The notes under the pieces are model-generated. The model searched no databases, had not been told where the DNA came from, and was given only the letters and a program-made list of their open reading frames with translations. A DNA stretch of 63,404 nt from Streptomyces pinistramenti (GTDB lineage: Bacteria > Actinomycetota > Actinomycetes > Streptomycetales > Streptomycetaceae), in NCBI RefSeq assembly GCF_020564935.1, contig NZ_JAJCXB010000045.1, forward strand, positions 1 to 63,404, given 5' to 3'. Positions 26,223-35,532 of the stretch are shown in pieces. Positions within the stretch are counted from its first letter, which is position 1. The number at the start of each line of letters is the position of its first letter. The translations under genes and the position numbers were made by a program.

Positions 26223-27527
26223 TCAGGCGCCCCGCCGGCTGCGCCACAGGGTGATGCCGAGGCCGGTCAGCAGCGCCGCACCGATGACGGCGTACCACCA
26301 TCCCCAGGGCGCTGTGCCACCCCTGGCGCTCCGGCCCACCGCGGACGCGTGGACCACACCGGAGTGTTCGCCCACGGCCCGCGCACGGGCGCGGTCGTGG
26401 GCACGGGCCCGATCGTGATCGCGGGCACGAGCGCGGTCCTGGTCCCGGTCGTGGTCCCGGTCTTCGACGCGGGCATCATCGTGATCATGGGCTCGGGACG
26501 TGGTGCCCGTCGCGGGCCCCACCTTGTCCGGCAGCACGGCGACCGGGGAGGCGTCGGGCGCCGCGGAGAAACCCCAGTCCAGGAGGGCGCGGGCTTCTTC
26601 GTAGACGGCGTTGTACTCGCCGGACTGCGGGTTCATGACGGTGACCAGCAGGGTCCGGCCGTCCTGCTGTGCCGCGGCCACCAGGGTGTTGCCCGCCTGG
26701 CTGGTGTAGCCGTTCTTCACGCCGACCAGGCCGGGGTACGGGGTCACGCCGTGCGAGCCCACCAGCAGCCGGTTGGTGTTCTGGATGCCGAACGAGTCCG
26801 GGCCGCCGGATTCGGGGAACTGCGCCTCCTTGGTGGCGGCGAAGCGCGCGAAGTCCCGGTTGGTCAGCCCGGCCTTGGCGAACAGCGTGAGGTCGTACGC
26901 GGAGGACACCTGGCCCGGCGTGTCGAAGCCGTCCGCCGACTCCACCGTCGTGTCGCGGGCGCCGACGCGGCGGGCCATGTCCCGCATGTCCGAGACGGTC
27001 TCCTGCCAACCGCCGTTCATCGAGGCCAGGGTGCGCACCGCGTCGCTGCCTGAGCTGAGGAAGACCCCGCGCCAGAGGTCGGCGACGGAGTAGCGGGTGT
27101 CTTCCTTGATGCCGACGAGGGAGCTGCCCTGGTTGATGCCGGACAGGTCGTCCTCGGAGACGGTGTGCACGGTGTCCTGCCCGAATTTCGGGAGCACGGT
27201 CAGCGCGAAGAGCGTCTTGAGGGTGCTGGCGGGCGGCAGCTGCCGGTGCGCGTTCTTGGCGGCCAGGATCTTCCCGTCGGACGCGTCGGTGACCATCCAC
27301 GACAGGGCCGAGACGGAAGGCGGCTCGGAGACGTCCGACCGGAACTGCACACCGCTGCGGTCGAGCCGGGCACCGGAGCCTTCGGCGCCCGGCTCATCAT
27401 CCGTGCCGGACGACCCGACGCTGCCCGGCGGACCGGCGGTGGCCGGAGGGCAGGTGACCACCAGACACGCGGCACAAACGACCGCTGCGGTACCGGCTTT
27501 GACGGAAGGCCAACTAGCTGACGACAT
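26223..27527 (-). CDS. D-alanyl-D-alanine carboxypeptidase (serine type) with charged repeat linker
   Basis: A 434-residue penicillin-binding protein of the DacC/PBP5 class (peptidase S11). An N-terminal export signal (to about residue 31) is followed by the catalytic domain, with S101 and K104 in PASTLK. The second motif is SGS in place of SGN (LSSGSDAV) and the third is KNG in place of KTG (VGVKNGYTSQAG). After about residue 345 comes a stretch built of alternating His/Arg/Asp (DHDRARAHDRARAR), then a single membrane helix (WWYAVIGAALLTGLGITLW) and a basic tail. It would trim the terminal D-Ala from peptidoglycan stems at the outer membrane face of the cell membrane. Confidence 0.88.
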   Translation of the reverse strand: MSSASWPSVKAGTAAVVCAACLVVTCPPATAGPPGSVGSSGTDDEPGAEGSGARLDRSGVQFRSDVSEPPSVSALSWMVTDASDGKILAAKNAHRQLPPASTLKTLFALTVLPKFGQDTVHTVSEDDLSGINQGSSLVGIKEDTRYSVADLWRGVFLSSGSDAVRTLASMNGGWQETVSDMRDMARRVGARDTTVESADGFDTPGQVSSAYDLTLFAKAGLTNRDFARFAATKEAQFPESGGPDSFGIQNTNRLLVGSHGVTPYPGLVGVKNGYTSQAGNTLVAAAQQDGRTLLVTVMNPQSGEYNAVYEEARALLDWGFSAAPDASPVAVLPDKVGPATGTTSRAHDHDDARVEDRDHDRDQDRARARDHDRARAHDRARARAVGEHSGVVHASAVGRSARGGTAPWGWWYAVIGAALLTGLGITLWRSRRGA

Positions 27528-27709
27528 GAGGCCACGCTAGGAACGACGCCTGCCGATCGCCGGTTGGAGTGCTCCATACGGTTCACCGGCTCCCCCGACG
27601 GCGTTGAGGAGGCGTCATCCCCGCCGGGCCGGCCGGCCGCGGCACGCCGGGGCGACACGCCGGTTCTGCGGGCGGCCGGCCCGTGTCGCCCCGGGTCAGT
27701 TCCTGCGGG

Positions 27710-28579
27710 TCACCAGATCTCGTTGACCCACTCGGGGTGGTCGACGAACGGGTTGCGGTTGTGCTGGTACTTGTCGAATATCACCTGGTTGCGGTGCTTC
27801 TCGAAGGTGTCCGGCGGGTCCTGCTGGTTCCACTTCTCCAGGACCGAGAGGCGGCCGATGTTCGGCTGCGAGCCGTTGTCGACCTTGTCGTTGGGTTCGA
27901 GGTCGGGGAACCCGTCCTCGCCGTCGTAGCGGACGGCCATGTAGAGGATCATGCGCGCGACATCGCCCTTGACCGCGTCCCGGGGCTCGAAGGAGTCGTC
28001 GTCGGTGCGGTTGCCCGGCGCCTCTTCGACCTCCGAACCGCCGTTGTCGAAGTCCTTATTGCCGCGGATGCTGTTGACGGACACATCGGCGGGCCGCAGG
28101 TGGTGGATGTCCGTGCCGGGTCCGGTGGCGGTGCCGAAGTCGCCGTGCGATTTCGCCCAGACGTGTTCGCGGTTCCAGTCGTCCGGATTTCCGCCGTGAC
28201 TGTCCTTGCTCTGGGAGCGGCCGGAGTACAGCAGGATGACGTTCTTGCTGTTGGCCGGGTCCTCGTCGGTGTCCTTGAGTGCGTCCCAGACCTGGTCGTA
28301 CGACAGCTTTCCGGTCTGGGTGCTGCTGATGATCCGGTGCAGCGAATCCTTGAGCTCCTGGCCGGTCTTGCCGATGGCGTCCTTGTAGTACGTGTCGTCG
28401 TAGGCGCCGGCGGATATCGCGGCTGCGGCGGGTATGGACGAGTGACGGGCGGCCGGTCCTGCGGCCGGAGTGGCCGTCGCGGTGGCCGGGACCTGTGCGG
28501 CCACCGCGACCAGTACGGTCCCTGCGGCCACGGCAAGCACGGTGCGGCGACCTCTGCGGGTCACGCGGGTGTTGTCCAC
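27710..28579 (-). CDS. Secreted endonuclease I family nuclease
   Basis: A 289-residue exported nuclease of the EndA/NucM (endonuclease I, His-Me finger) family. The GTG start is preceded by GGGAGAGGA and gives a standard signal peptide (RRGRRTVLAVAAGTVLVAV to an Ala/Thr cleavage region near 35); a longer reading from an upstream ATG lacks a site. The catalytic region reads WNREHVWAKSHGDFG, TDIHHLRPADVSVNSIRGN and KDFDNGG, with the active His and metal-binding Asn in place. It probably degrades extracellular DNA or RNA for nutrition or during hyphal death. Confidence 0.87.
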   Translation of the reverse strand: MDNTRVTRRGRRTVLAVAAGTVLVAVAAQVPATATATPAAGPAARHSSIPAAAAISAGAYDDTYYKDAIGKTGQELKDSLHRIISSTQTGKLSYDQVWDALKDTDEDPANSKNVILLYSGRSQSKDSHGGNPDDWNREHVWAKSHGDFGTATGPGTDIHHLRPADVSVNSIRGNKDFDNGGSEVEEAPGNRTDDDSFEPRDAVKGDVARMILYMAVRYDGEDGFPDLEPNDKVDNGSQPNIGRLSVLEKWNQQDPPDTFEKHRNQVIFDKYQHNRNPFVDHPEWVNEIW

Positions 28580-29209
28580 GGATGGTGTCCTCTCCCCGAA
28601 ATGTGGCATCGGGCCGCGTGATGTGGGGGGCACGGCCGACGCCGGCCGTTGGGTATACGGCCGCAGGCAGCTTTCCATCGCTGTAATCACCACATGTGAA
28701 CGCAAGGAGAGAGTTGTGTGGTCAGGTGGTGACGGTCACACATTTCACGCCGGACGCCCCCTCGGATCCGGCCTCCCCGGCCGGTGCGGGCAGGGAGTCC
28801 GTGTCCGGTGTTGCCGGGCGGGCTGATGTCCGGTGGGCATGGAGGAGGTCGGGGACCGGCCCGCCGAAGAGCCGACGAGGACGCCGAGAGCGCTGAAGGG
28901 GGAGCGGACGGCGTTCGCCAACGGGCAGACGTTCCCGGCACGTTGGACGCGGCGACATCGTCGGGCTCCTCGTGACACCGACCAGGCCGGCCCCCGTCAT
29001 CAGCGCAACGACGGGCACCGCACGCTGCGCGAACAGGGGCGAACCCCGCGGACGCGGATTCCCGAGATCACCCAGAACTCCGCGCGGGCACAGGGCACGG
29101 TCAACTCTCTTCATTTTTTCTACCCGATCGTTCCAGTAAAGCCTCAGACGGAATTCCCACGGAGGAGAGGGCGGCAAAGGGGCACCGCCCCGGATGACGG
29201 CGGGCCGGC
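28580..29209 (-). other. Intergenic region without a convincing gene
   Basis: About 630 bases. A minus-strand frame beginning with MKRVDRAL near 29115, after an A-rich stretch (GTAGAAAAAATG), could be a remnant of a small secreted protein, but it soon becomes Arg/Pro-rich and changes apparent coding frame. Nothing else is recognised. The local GC drops around 29100-29150. Confidence 0.3.
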
Positions 29210-29788
29210 TCAGCGCAGCAGCGTCAGCGCCTGGTCGACCGCGTCGTCCAGGCGCCGCTCGTCCTGCGTCTTCGCGATGACGTGCAGGCCCTGGATGAAA
29301 GTCACCAAGAAGCGGGCCAGGGAACGGGGTTGAGCGTTCTCGTCCAGCTCCCGCTGCCCCTTGGCCCGGATCAGGGCGCCCGTGAGGGCGTTCTCCACGT
29401 CGCGCAGCGCGGTGTCGATCCGGCGGCCGGCACCGGCGTCGCCGGGGAGGAGTTCGGTGGCCGAATTGGTCACCAGGCAGCCCTTGCGCTCCTCGTCCTG
29501 GTGGCACTGCGCGGCGTGCCCGAGCAGGAAGTCCCGTACCGCGGAGAGCGCCGAACCCGGGCGGCTGAGCAGTTCGAGGGCCACGTTGCCCTGCCCCTCG
29601 CAGTAGCGGTCCAGCGCCTTGAGGTACAGCTCGTGCTTACTGCCGTACGTCGCGTAGATACTGCCCCTGTTGATGCCGAGGTGATCGACCAGGTCTTGCA
29701 TCGACGTGGCCTCGTACCCCTGGCGCCAGAACAGCTCCAGGGCCGCTCGCAGCGCCGCGTCCGGGTCGAATTCCTTGCTTCTGCCCAT
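29210..29788 (-). CDS. TetR-family transcriptional regulator
   Basis: A 192-residue TetR/AcrR repressor. The helix-turn-helix is at about residues 10-55 (AALELFWRQGYEATSMQDLV, then HLGINRGSIYATYGSKHELY), close to the AcrR-type regulators with the NRGSIYATYGSK recognition helix. The C-terminal ligand domain matches TetR_C_6-like proteins (CLVTNSATELLPGDA). No target gene is adjacent on this strand; a Pro-rich protein gene lies divergent 206 bases away. The AT-rich bases just upstream of the start (29795-29850) are the likely promoter and operator. Confidence 0.87.
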   Translation of the reverse strand: MGRSKEFDPDAALRAALELFWRQGYEATSMQDLVDHLGINRGSIYATYGSKHELYLKALDRYCEGQGNVALELLSRPGSALSAVRDFLLGHAAQCHQDEERKGCLVTNSATELLPGDAGAGRRIDTALRDVENALTGALIRAKGQRELDENAQPRSLARFLVTFIQGLHVIAKTQDERRLDDAVDQALTLLR

Positions 29789-29994
29789 GGGAGGGATCTT
29801 ACAAATTTCTAACTGCTCGTTACGGTAAGCAACAGGCAGTCGATCGCCTCCTCTTGACGGCTTGTCGCCCCTGTCCTGAATTGCCGCGATGCTCCCATCG
29901 GGTGAACCGCGGCGGACTGCGCAACCCCCGTACCGCGGAGAGGGTTCTGGATGGTCGAGACGTCCTACCTGATCGTGAGCTGTGGAGGCCCCCG

Positions 29995-30477
29995 ATGTCG
30001 CCGTACTGCGAGCAGTCCCCGATCGGCACCGAAGGCGGCAACTGGGCCGGGCCCGCCGCCGTGACCACCGCCCACGAGCAGTGGCCCGCCGCCGTGACCC
30101 ACCAGCCGGCCCCCCGGTGGCCCCATCAGCAGCCGGTGCATCTCCCGGCCATGGCGGTCCCCATGCCCATGCCCCACCCGTGCGCCCCGGCGGACGAGTT
30201 GCTGCCGCCGCCGCGCCCCGAAGACCGGCTGCCGACCGTCCCGCGGCCCACGGGAACGCCGCCCCAGAACCCGGTCCCGCGCCCGGAAAGTCGGCTGCAC
30301 GCGCCGGTGTCCACATCCGACCGCCGTCGCCTTGACCTCCAAGTGGCGCTCACCGCCGCGGGGGTCGCCCCGGCCCCGGAGGACGCGGCCGCGCTGCGCG
30401 CCCTCGCGGGTCTGGACGACGCCACGACCACCGCCGTCATCAACTGGATCGGCACCGCGGCCCGCACCGCGCCGTAG
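29995..30477 (+). CDS. Proline-rich hypothetical protein with short C-terminal helical domain
   Basis: A 160-residue protein of unknown function. Residues 1-105 are low in complexity (Pro, Met, His, Arg, with several MPMPHP-like stretches); residues about 108-160 form a compact helical segment (RRLDLQVALTAAGVAPAPED then AAALRALAGLDDATTTAVI) that looks conserved in composition. GGAGG precedes the ATG. No signal peptide or membrane segment. The helical end resembles a small protein-interaction domain, but no family can be named. Confidence 0.6.
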   Translation: MSPYCEQSPIGTEGGNWAGPAAVTTAHEQWPAAVTHQPAPRWPHQQPVHLPAMAVPMPMPHPCAPADELLPPPRPEDRLPTVPRPTGTPPQNPVPRPESRLHAPVSTSDRRRLDLQVALTAAGVAPAPEDAAALRALAGLDDATTTAVINWIGTAARTAP

Positions 30478-30532
30478 CCGGCACCCGGCCCCTCGGGCGG
30501 CGCGTCCCGGCGGCGCCGCACGTCACCTCACC

Positions 30533-32287
30533 TCACCGCAGTCCCGGCAGCGGCAGGCTCCGCAGCTCACCGATCCGCAGGGCGCGGGCCAGGGCCAGGA
30601 AGACGAGGGCCATGGTGGCGCCGCCCGCTATCAGGGCGAGCGCCGGGGCCCAGCCGGTCGACGCCGGGAGGCTCGATGAGGCCGTGGCGGCGAGTCTGCC
30701 GAGCACTCCGGCCACGGCTGCGGCCGCCGCCAGCTTTCCGTAGGTCCGGCACAGGCGCCGCCCGTCGAGCCTGCCGTACAGCCGCCTGCGCAGCCGCAGT
30801 GCGGTGATCAGCAGCCCGACGCCGTAGGCAACGGCGTAGGCGGCGGCCATGCCGGTGACCGACCAGCGGACGGGCAGCAGCAGATGGCAGCCGGTGGCCA
30901 GGGCGATGTTCACGGCCGCGATCCAGGCGCCCATCCAGAACGGCGTACGGGTGTCCTCGAAGGCGTAGAAGCCGCGCAGCAGCAGGTACTGGGCGGAGAA
31001 CGGGATCAGGCCGAGCCCCAGCGCCTGGAGCATGTGCCCGGCCGGCGCGGCCGATGCGGCGTCCACCGCGCCGTGGGCGAGCAGGAGTTGGGCGGTCTGC
31101 GGCCCGAAGGCGAGGAAGAAGAAGGCGGCCGGCACGATGACGACGCCGCTGACGCGCAGGGCGCGGGAGAGGTCGCCGCGCAGGTCGTCGAGGCGGTGTT
31201 CGGCGACCGCGCGGCTCATCCGGGGCAGCAGCGCGGTGACCAGGGACACGGTGACGATCGACTGCGGCAGCATCCAGATCGTCTGCACGTAGGAGTACGC
31301 GGTGAATCCGACTCCTGAGGTGGGGAGTTGACGGTCGGCGGCGTTGGCGAAGTGGGTGACGACGGTCATCGCGGCGAGGTTGGCCAGGACGAACAGCAGC
31401 GTCCACCGGGCGGCGGTGAAGCTCTTGCGCAGGCCGGTGCCGCGCCAGTCGAAGCGCGGGCGGAAGCGGAAGCCACAGGCCCGTACGAACGGGATCAGGG
31501 CGAGGCCCTGGACGGCGATGCCGAGGGTGGTGCCGATGCCCAGGAGGTCGATCTGGCCCTGGGTGATGTCCTCGACGCGGTCGGGGCCCGTCAGCAGCCC
31601 GATGTAGAGACCGAGCACCGTGATCAGGATGATGTTGTTGAGGACCGGCGTCCACATCATCGCGCCGAACTTCTGCCGGGCGTTGAGGACTTGGCCGAGG
31701 ATGAAGTACAGGCCGTAGAAGAAGATCTGCGGCAGGAGGAAGCGGGCGAAGACGACGGTGAGGTCGAACGCGGCGTGCGTGTCGGCGCCGTCGGGTGCGT
31801 AGACGGCGACGATCTGCGGGGCGGCCCACAGGGCGAGGAGAGTGCCGGCGCCGAGGACGCACAGCACCAGGGTGACCAGGCGCTGTTCGTAAGCGCGGCC
31901 GCCGTCCTGGTGCTCGACACGGGCGCGGACCAGCTGCGGCACCAGTACGGAGTTCAGCGCCCCGCCGATGAGCAGGGTGTAGATGCTCATCGGGACGACG
32001 TTGGCGGTGTTGTAGGTCGTCGCGAGCAGTCCGGTGCCCAGCGCTCCTGCCTGGAGCACCTGCCGGATCAGGCCCGTCGCGCGCGAGGCCATGGTCCCCA
32101 TCGCCATCAGCAGGGAGGAGCGCATCGCGCCGTTGGCCCTGGCCGCCGCGTGGCGCCGCCGCCCGGCGCATGGCTCCCCCGGCCCTTCGGCTGCGTCCCC
32201 CGCCCCGCCTGGTCCCGGTGGTGCGGCGGCGGTTCCTGCCTGCGCCCGCAGGCGCAGGGTGTCGGTGTCGTGCGTCCCCTCCGTCAT
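30533..32287 (-). CDS. murJ: MurJ/MviN-family lipid II flippase
   Basis: A 584-residue polytopic membrane protein of the MOP superfamily. After a polar N-terminal tail of about 50 residues come about fourteen membrane helices with the family marks SRATGLIRQVLQAGALG (helix 1), NTANVVPMSIYTLLIGGALN, and FYAFEDTRTPFW between helices. MurJ moves lipid-linked peptidoglycan precursor to the outer face. Streptomyces genomes usually hold a long MurJ with a kinase-like extension near the origin-distal parA-trxAB cluster, so this compact copy may be a second paralogue; that cannot be decided from one window. Confidence 0.85.
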   Translation of the reverse strand: MTEGTHDTDTLRLRAQAGTAAAPPGPGGAGDAAEGPGEPCAGRRRHAAARANGAMRSSLLMAMGTMASRATGLIRQVLQAGALGTGLLATTYNTANVVPMSIYTLLIGGALNSVLVPQLVRARVEHQDGGRAYEQRLVTLVLCVLGAGTLLALWAAPQIVAVYAPDGADTHAAFDLTVVFARFLLPQIFFYGLYFILGQVLNARQKFGAMMWTPVLNNIILITVLGLYIGLLTGPDRVEDITQGQIDLLGIGTTLGIAVQGLALIPFVRACGFRFRPRFDWRGTGLRKSFTAARWTLLFVLANLAAMTVVTHFANAADRQLPTSGVGFTAYSYVQTIWMLPQSIVTVSLVTALLPRMSRAVAEHRLDDLRGDLSRALRVSGVVIVPAAFFFLAFGPQTAQLLLAHGAVDAASAAPAGHMLQALGLGLIPFSAQYLLLRGFYAFEDTRTPFWMGAWIAAVNIALATGCHLLLPVRWSVTGMAAAYAVAYGVGLLITALRLRRRLYGRLDGRRLCRTYGKLAAAAAVAGVLGRLAATASSSLPASTGWAPALALIAGGATMALVFLALARALRIGELRSLPLPGLR

Positions 32288-32379
32288 GGCCCCAATCTAT
32301 GCCGGGGCACTGACAACGCCCTTTCGATGGGCGCGGTTGGCGCGCACCGGGCGTCCGGCGGGGCCGCGCGGCGGTCCGT

Positions 32380-33342
32380 TCAGCCGGTGTCCCCGGGCGC
32401 CAGGTCGGGCCGGAGCCGGTGCCATGACGGCTGCCGCAGCAGCCCCGCCCTCGTCTCGGTGGCGTAGCGGACCTCGCCCACCAGCCGCGGCAGGACCCAC
32501 CGGGCGTCCGGGACCGGCGGCACCTCGGCGAACGGACAGTCGTCCACGGCCGCGATCCGCAGCAGTTCGGCGAGCAGGGCCCGTTCGCGGTCGTTCCATC
32601 CCGTGCCCACGTTGCCGACGTAGCGCAGCGCCCCCGCCTCGTACCGGCCCAGCAGCAACGCCCCGGGCAGCCCCGCGAGATGGCCCCGGCCCGGCACCCA
32701 GCCGCCGACGATCGCGTCCACGGTCCGGATGTTGCGGATCTTGATCCAGGAGCGGGAGCGGATGCCCGGTGTGTAGACGGAGTCGAGCCGCTTGCAGACC
32801 ACGCCTTCCAGGCCGCGCTCCTTGGTGGCCGCGAGCGCCTGCGCACCGTGGCCGTGCAGCGCGGCCGGCGTCGACCAGTACGGCCCCCGGAGCCCGAGGC
32901 CCTCCAGCGCCGCGCGGCGCTCGGCGTACGGCAGCCGCAGCAGGCTGCGGCCCCGGAGGAACATCACGTCGAACAGCAGGAGATGGACGGGATTTCCCGG
33001 CACCAGCCGGGCGGCCTTCGCCGACGGCCCGGACCGCCCCATCCGGTACTGCAGCCGCTCGAAATCGGGCCGTCCCTCCTCGTCGAGCGCGACCACCTCG
33101 CCGTCCAGCACGGCCGGCGCCCCGTCGTCGGCGGCGGCGCCCAGGGACAGCAACTCGGGGTAGGCGGCGGTGATGTCGGCGCCCGAACGGGATCGCAGCA
33201 GCAGCGTGCCGTCGCCGGGCAGCTCGACGACGGCACGCTGCCCGTCGTGCTTGCTCTCGTACGCCCACCGCCGGTCGTCGCGCGCGGCCGGGAGGGTGCC
33301 CGGCGTGGCGAGCATGGGAGTGATCCGGGGCAGCGTCGTCAC
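32380..33342 (-). CDS. ligD: ATP-dependent DNA ligase (LigD ligase domain as a separate protein)
   Basis: A 320-residue ATP-dependent ligase for non-homologous end joining. The adenylated lysine is K31 in ESKHDGQRA (motif I, KxDG); motif III (LLLFDVMFLRG), motif IV (EGVVCKRLDS) and motif V (SWIKIRN) follow, and an OB-fold domain occupies about residues 210-320. The gene corresponds to the ligase part of the multidomain LigD of mycobacteria, here separate from the polymerase part. Its GTG overlaps the stop of the polymerase gene (GTGA), so the two are made together. No phosphoesterase domain is present in either. Confidence 0.92.
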   Translation of the reverse strand: MTTLPRITPMLATPGTLPAARDDRRWAYESKHDGQRAVVELPGDGTLLLRSRSGADITAAYPELLSLGAAADDGAPAVLDGEVVALDEEGRPDFERLQYRMGRSGPSAKAARLVPGNPVHLLLFDVMFLRGRSLLRLPYAERRAALEGLGLRGPYWSTPAALHGHGAQALAATKERGLEGVVCKRLDSVYTPGIRSRSWIKIRNIRTVDAIVGGWVPGRGHLAGLPGALLLGRYEAGALRYVGNVGTGWNDRERALLAELLRIAAVDDCPFAEVPPVPDARWVLPRLVGEVRYATETRAGLLRQPSWHRLRPDLAPGDTG

Positions 33343-34235
33343 CGGGCGGCCTTCGGGAGCGGTCGTGCGCGGTTGAGGTTGAGGAGCGGGCCGAGCAGGT
33401 CTCCGTGGCGGGCCAGCCGGCCGGCGATCTCGCCGAACAGGAAGGAGAGTTGACCGGGTTCCGTGCAGGCGGTGACCTCGTCCCAGGTGACCGGGGTGGA
33501 GACGGTGGGGGTGCGGCGGGCGCGCAGGGTGTAGGGCGCGGCGGTGGTCTTGGCCGCGGAGTTCTGCGAGAAGTCGAGGAACACCTTGCCGGGGCGCAGT
33601 TCCTTCTTCATTTTGTGGACGACCAGTTCCGGCAGGGCGGCCGCGGCTTCGACGGCGAGGGTCTTCGCGTAGGCGGTGGTGTCGTCCGACGGGGTGGGCT
33701 CGACGGGAACGATGAGATGCAGGCCCTTGGAGCCGCTGGTCTTGGCGTAGACGTGCAGGCCGTCGGCGGCCAGCCGGTCGTGCAGCCACCGGGCGGCGGC
33801 GCAGCATTCGACGATGGTGGCCGGTTCGCCCGGGTCGAGGTCGAGGACGAGCCGGTCGGCCGTCCCGGGAGCGTCCACGGTCCACTGCGGGACGTGCAGT
33901 TCGACGACGAGGTTCGCGGCCCACACCAGGGAGGAGACGTCCTGGAGCACCACCTGGCGGCCGTGGTCCGCCGACTTGCGGGGCACTTCGGAGGTCTTCA
34001 CCCAGGAGGGGGTGCCGGGCGGCACGTTCTTGGTGAAGAAACGCTGGCCGTCCGGCCCGTCGGGGAAGCGCAGGAAGGACACCGGCCGGTCGTGGAGGTG
34101 CGGCAGTATCGCGCCCGCCGTGGTCGTGACGTAGTGCAGCATCTCGCCCTTGGTGGTGCCGGTCTCCGGATAGAGGACCTTCTCCAGGCGGGTGAGCGAG
34201 AGGCGCCGCCCCTCCACGACCGTAATAGGCGACAT
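33339..34235 (-). CDS. LigD polymerase domain protein (primase-polymerase for NHEJ)
   Basis: A 298-residue archaeo-eukaryotic primase-like polymerase of the LigD PolDom family, which adds nucleotides (often ribonucleotides) at broken DNA ends bound by Ku. The metal-binding acidic motif LVLDLDPGE is intact, together with KTSGSKGLHL and VFLDFSQNSAAKTT, all diagnostic. It begins only 30 bases from the divergent Ku start and overlaps the ligase gene downstream. Confidence 0.93.
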   Translation of the reverse strand: MSPITVVEGRRLSLTRLEKVLYPETGTTKGEMLHYVTTTAGAILPHLHDRPVSFLRFPDGPDGQRFFTKNVPPGTPSWVKTSEVPRKSADHGRQVVLQDVSSLVWAANLVVELHVPQWTVDAPGTADRLVLDLDPGEPATIVECCAAARWLHDRLAADGLHVYAKTSGSKGLHLIVPVEPTPSDDTTAYAKTLAVEAAAALPELVVHKMKKELRPGKVFLDFSQNSAAKTTAAPYTLRARRTPTVSTPVTWDEVTACTEPGQLSFLFGEIAGRLARHGDLLGPLLNLNRARPLPKAAR

Positions 34236-34265
34236 ACGATGAGAATCCCACACAAGGGATGAATG
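34236..34265. promoter_or_regulatory. Very short shared ligD/ku control region
   Basis: Only 30 bases separate the start codons of the polymerase and Ku genes. They hold an inverted repeat ATCCC-N6-GGGAT (34245-34260) and a possible -10 for Ku, TACGAT (34235-34240), which overlaps the polymerase start codon. The promoters must therefore overlap each other or coding sequence. A common regulator site is inferred. Confidence 0.45.
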
Positions 34266-35405
34266 ATGCGATCTGTATGGAATGGCGTTATTTCCTTTGG
34301 CCTGGTCAGCATCCCCGTGAAGACCTACAGCGCCACGAACCGCAGCTCCTCGGTGTCCTTCGTCCGGATCCACGACAAGGACGCCGGGCGGATCCAGTAC
34401 CGCAAGTTCTGCGAACTGGACGGTGAGGAGGTGCCGAACGAGGAGATCGGCAAGGGGTACCAGGCGGGCGACTCGATCGTGCCGATCACCGACGACGATC
34501 TGTCCCGGCTGCCGCTGCCGACCACGAAGACGCTGACGATCCTGTCGTTCCTCGACGCCGGCGAGATCGACCCCCTCCAGATGGACAAGTCCTACTACCT
34601 GGGGCCCAACGGTCCGGCCGCCGTCAAGCCGTACACCTTGCTGCGGGAGGCGCTGGAGCACCACGGGAAGGTCGCCATCGGCAAGGTGGCGATGCACGGG
34701 CGGGAGACCCTGGCGATGCTGCGGTCCCACGACGGGGCGATCGTGATGCACGCACTGTTGTGGCCCGACCAGATCCGTTCGACGTCCGGTGTGGTGCCGG
34801 ACGGCGTCGAGATCCGCGAGAACGAGCTGACGCTGGCCGAGACCCTGATGGATTCGCTGGGCGAGCTGGATCCCGGCGAACTGCACGACGACTACCGCGA
34901 GGCCGTCGAGGCGCTGGTCACGGCGAAGCTGGAGGGCGGCGAGCCGGTCGCGCCCGCCTCGTCCGACACGTCGGGGGGCCAGGTGATCGACCTGATGGCC
35001 GCGCTGGAGAGCAGCGTGCGGGCGGCCCAGGAGGGGCGCGGGGAGAGGGCTGCGGACGAGGACGAGGAACCCGCGTCGGTCACCCCGATCCGGGGCCGGA
35101 AGACGGCCAGGCGTGACGCGGAGCCGTCCGGCGCGGACAAGGGCAGCGCGGGCAGGGGCGGCACGAAGAAGCCCGCGGCGGCGAAGGCCCCGGCCAAGAA
35201 GACGGCGGCGAAGAAGACCGCGGCGTCCGGTGCGAGGAAGCCCGCGGCGAAGAAGACTGCCGGCGGGCGGGCGAAGGCCGACGGCTCCGGGGCCGGCAGC
35301 GCGTCATCGTCGGCCAAGTCCGGTACGTCCGGCGGCACATCGGCCCAAAAGGGCACCGCGAAGAAGGCGGCGGCGAAGAAGAGCGGGAAGCGGGCGTCGG
35401 CCTGA
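34266..35405 (+). CDS. ku: Ku protein, DNA end-binding factor of NHEJ
   Basis: A 379-residue prokaryotic Ku, which forms a homodimeric ring on double-strand DNA ends and recruits LigD. The core beta-barrel domain (1-255) is typical: MRSVWNGVISFGLVSIPVK, GYQAGDSIVPITDDDL and KPYTLLREALE. After about residue 285 there is a long Lys/Ala/Gly tail of about 95 residues, histone H1-like (repeats of KKTAAKKTAA and PAAKK), which binds DNA and is characteristic of longer actinomycete Ku proteins. Two ATG codons stand in tandem; the second is better spaced from AAGGGA. Divergent from the LigD genes. Confidence 0.95.
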   Translation: MRSVWNGVISFGLVSIPVKTYSATNRSSSVSFVRIHDKDAGRIQYRKFCELDGEEVPNEEIGKGYQAGDSIVPITDDDLSRLPLPTTKTLTILSFLDAGEIDPLQMDKSYYLGPNGPAAVKPYTLLREALEHHGKVAIGKVAMHGRETLAMLRSHDGAIVMHALLWPDQIRSTSGVVPDGVEIRENELTLAETLMDSLGELDPGELHDDYREAVEALVTAKLEGGEPVAPASSDTSGGQVIDLMAALESSVRAAQEGRGERAADEDEEPASVTPIRGRKTARRDAEPSGADKGSAGRGGTKKPAAAKAPAKKTAAKKTAASGARKPAAKKTAGGRAKADGSGAGSASSSAKSGTSGGTSAQKGTAKKAAAKKSGKRASA

Positions 35406-35532
35406 GCGCCTTGATCGCGAGCATCCACGCCGCTCGCGGCCGGTCCGCACGGGGCAGGCGGGCCACGCGCCCGCCCGGCAGCGCCTCCTGTGGCACTCCC
35501 CGGGGCTCCGGCGCGTGTCCTAGAGTCGTGGC

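Noticed and set aside
28690..29130. Possible decayed chaplin-like or small secreted protein (MKRV start, later NVCPLANAV)
   Set aside because: The parts are in different frames and the resemblance is too short to support a call.
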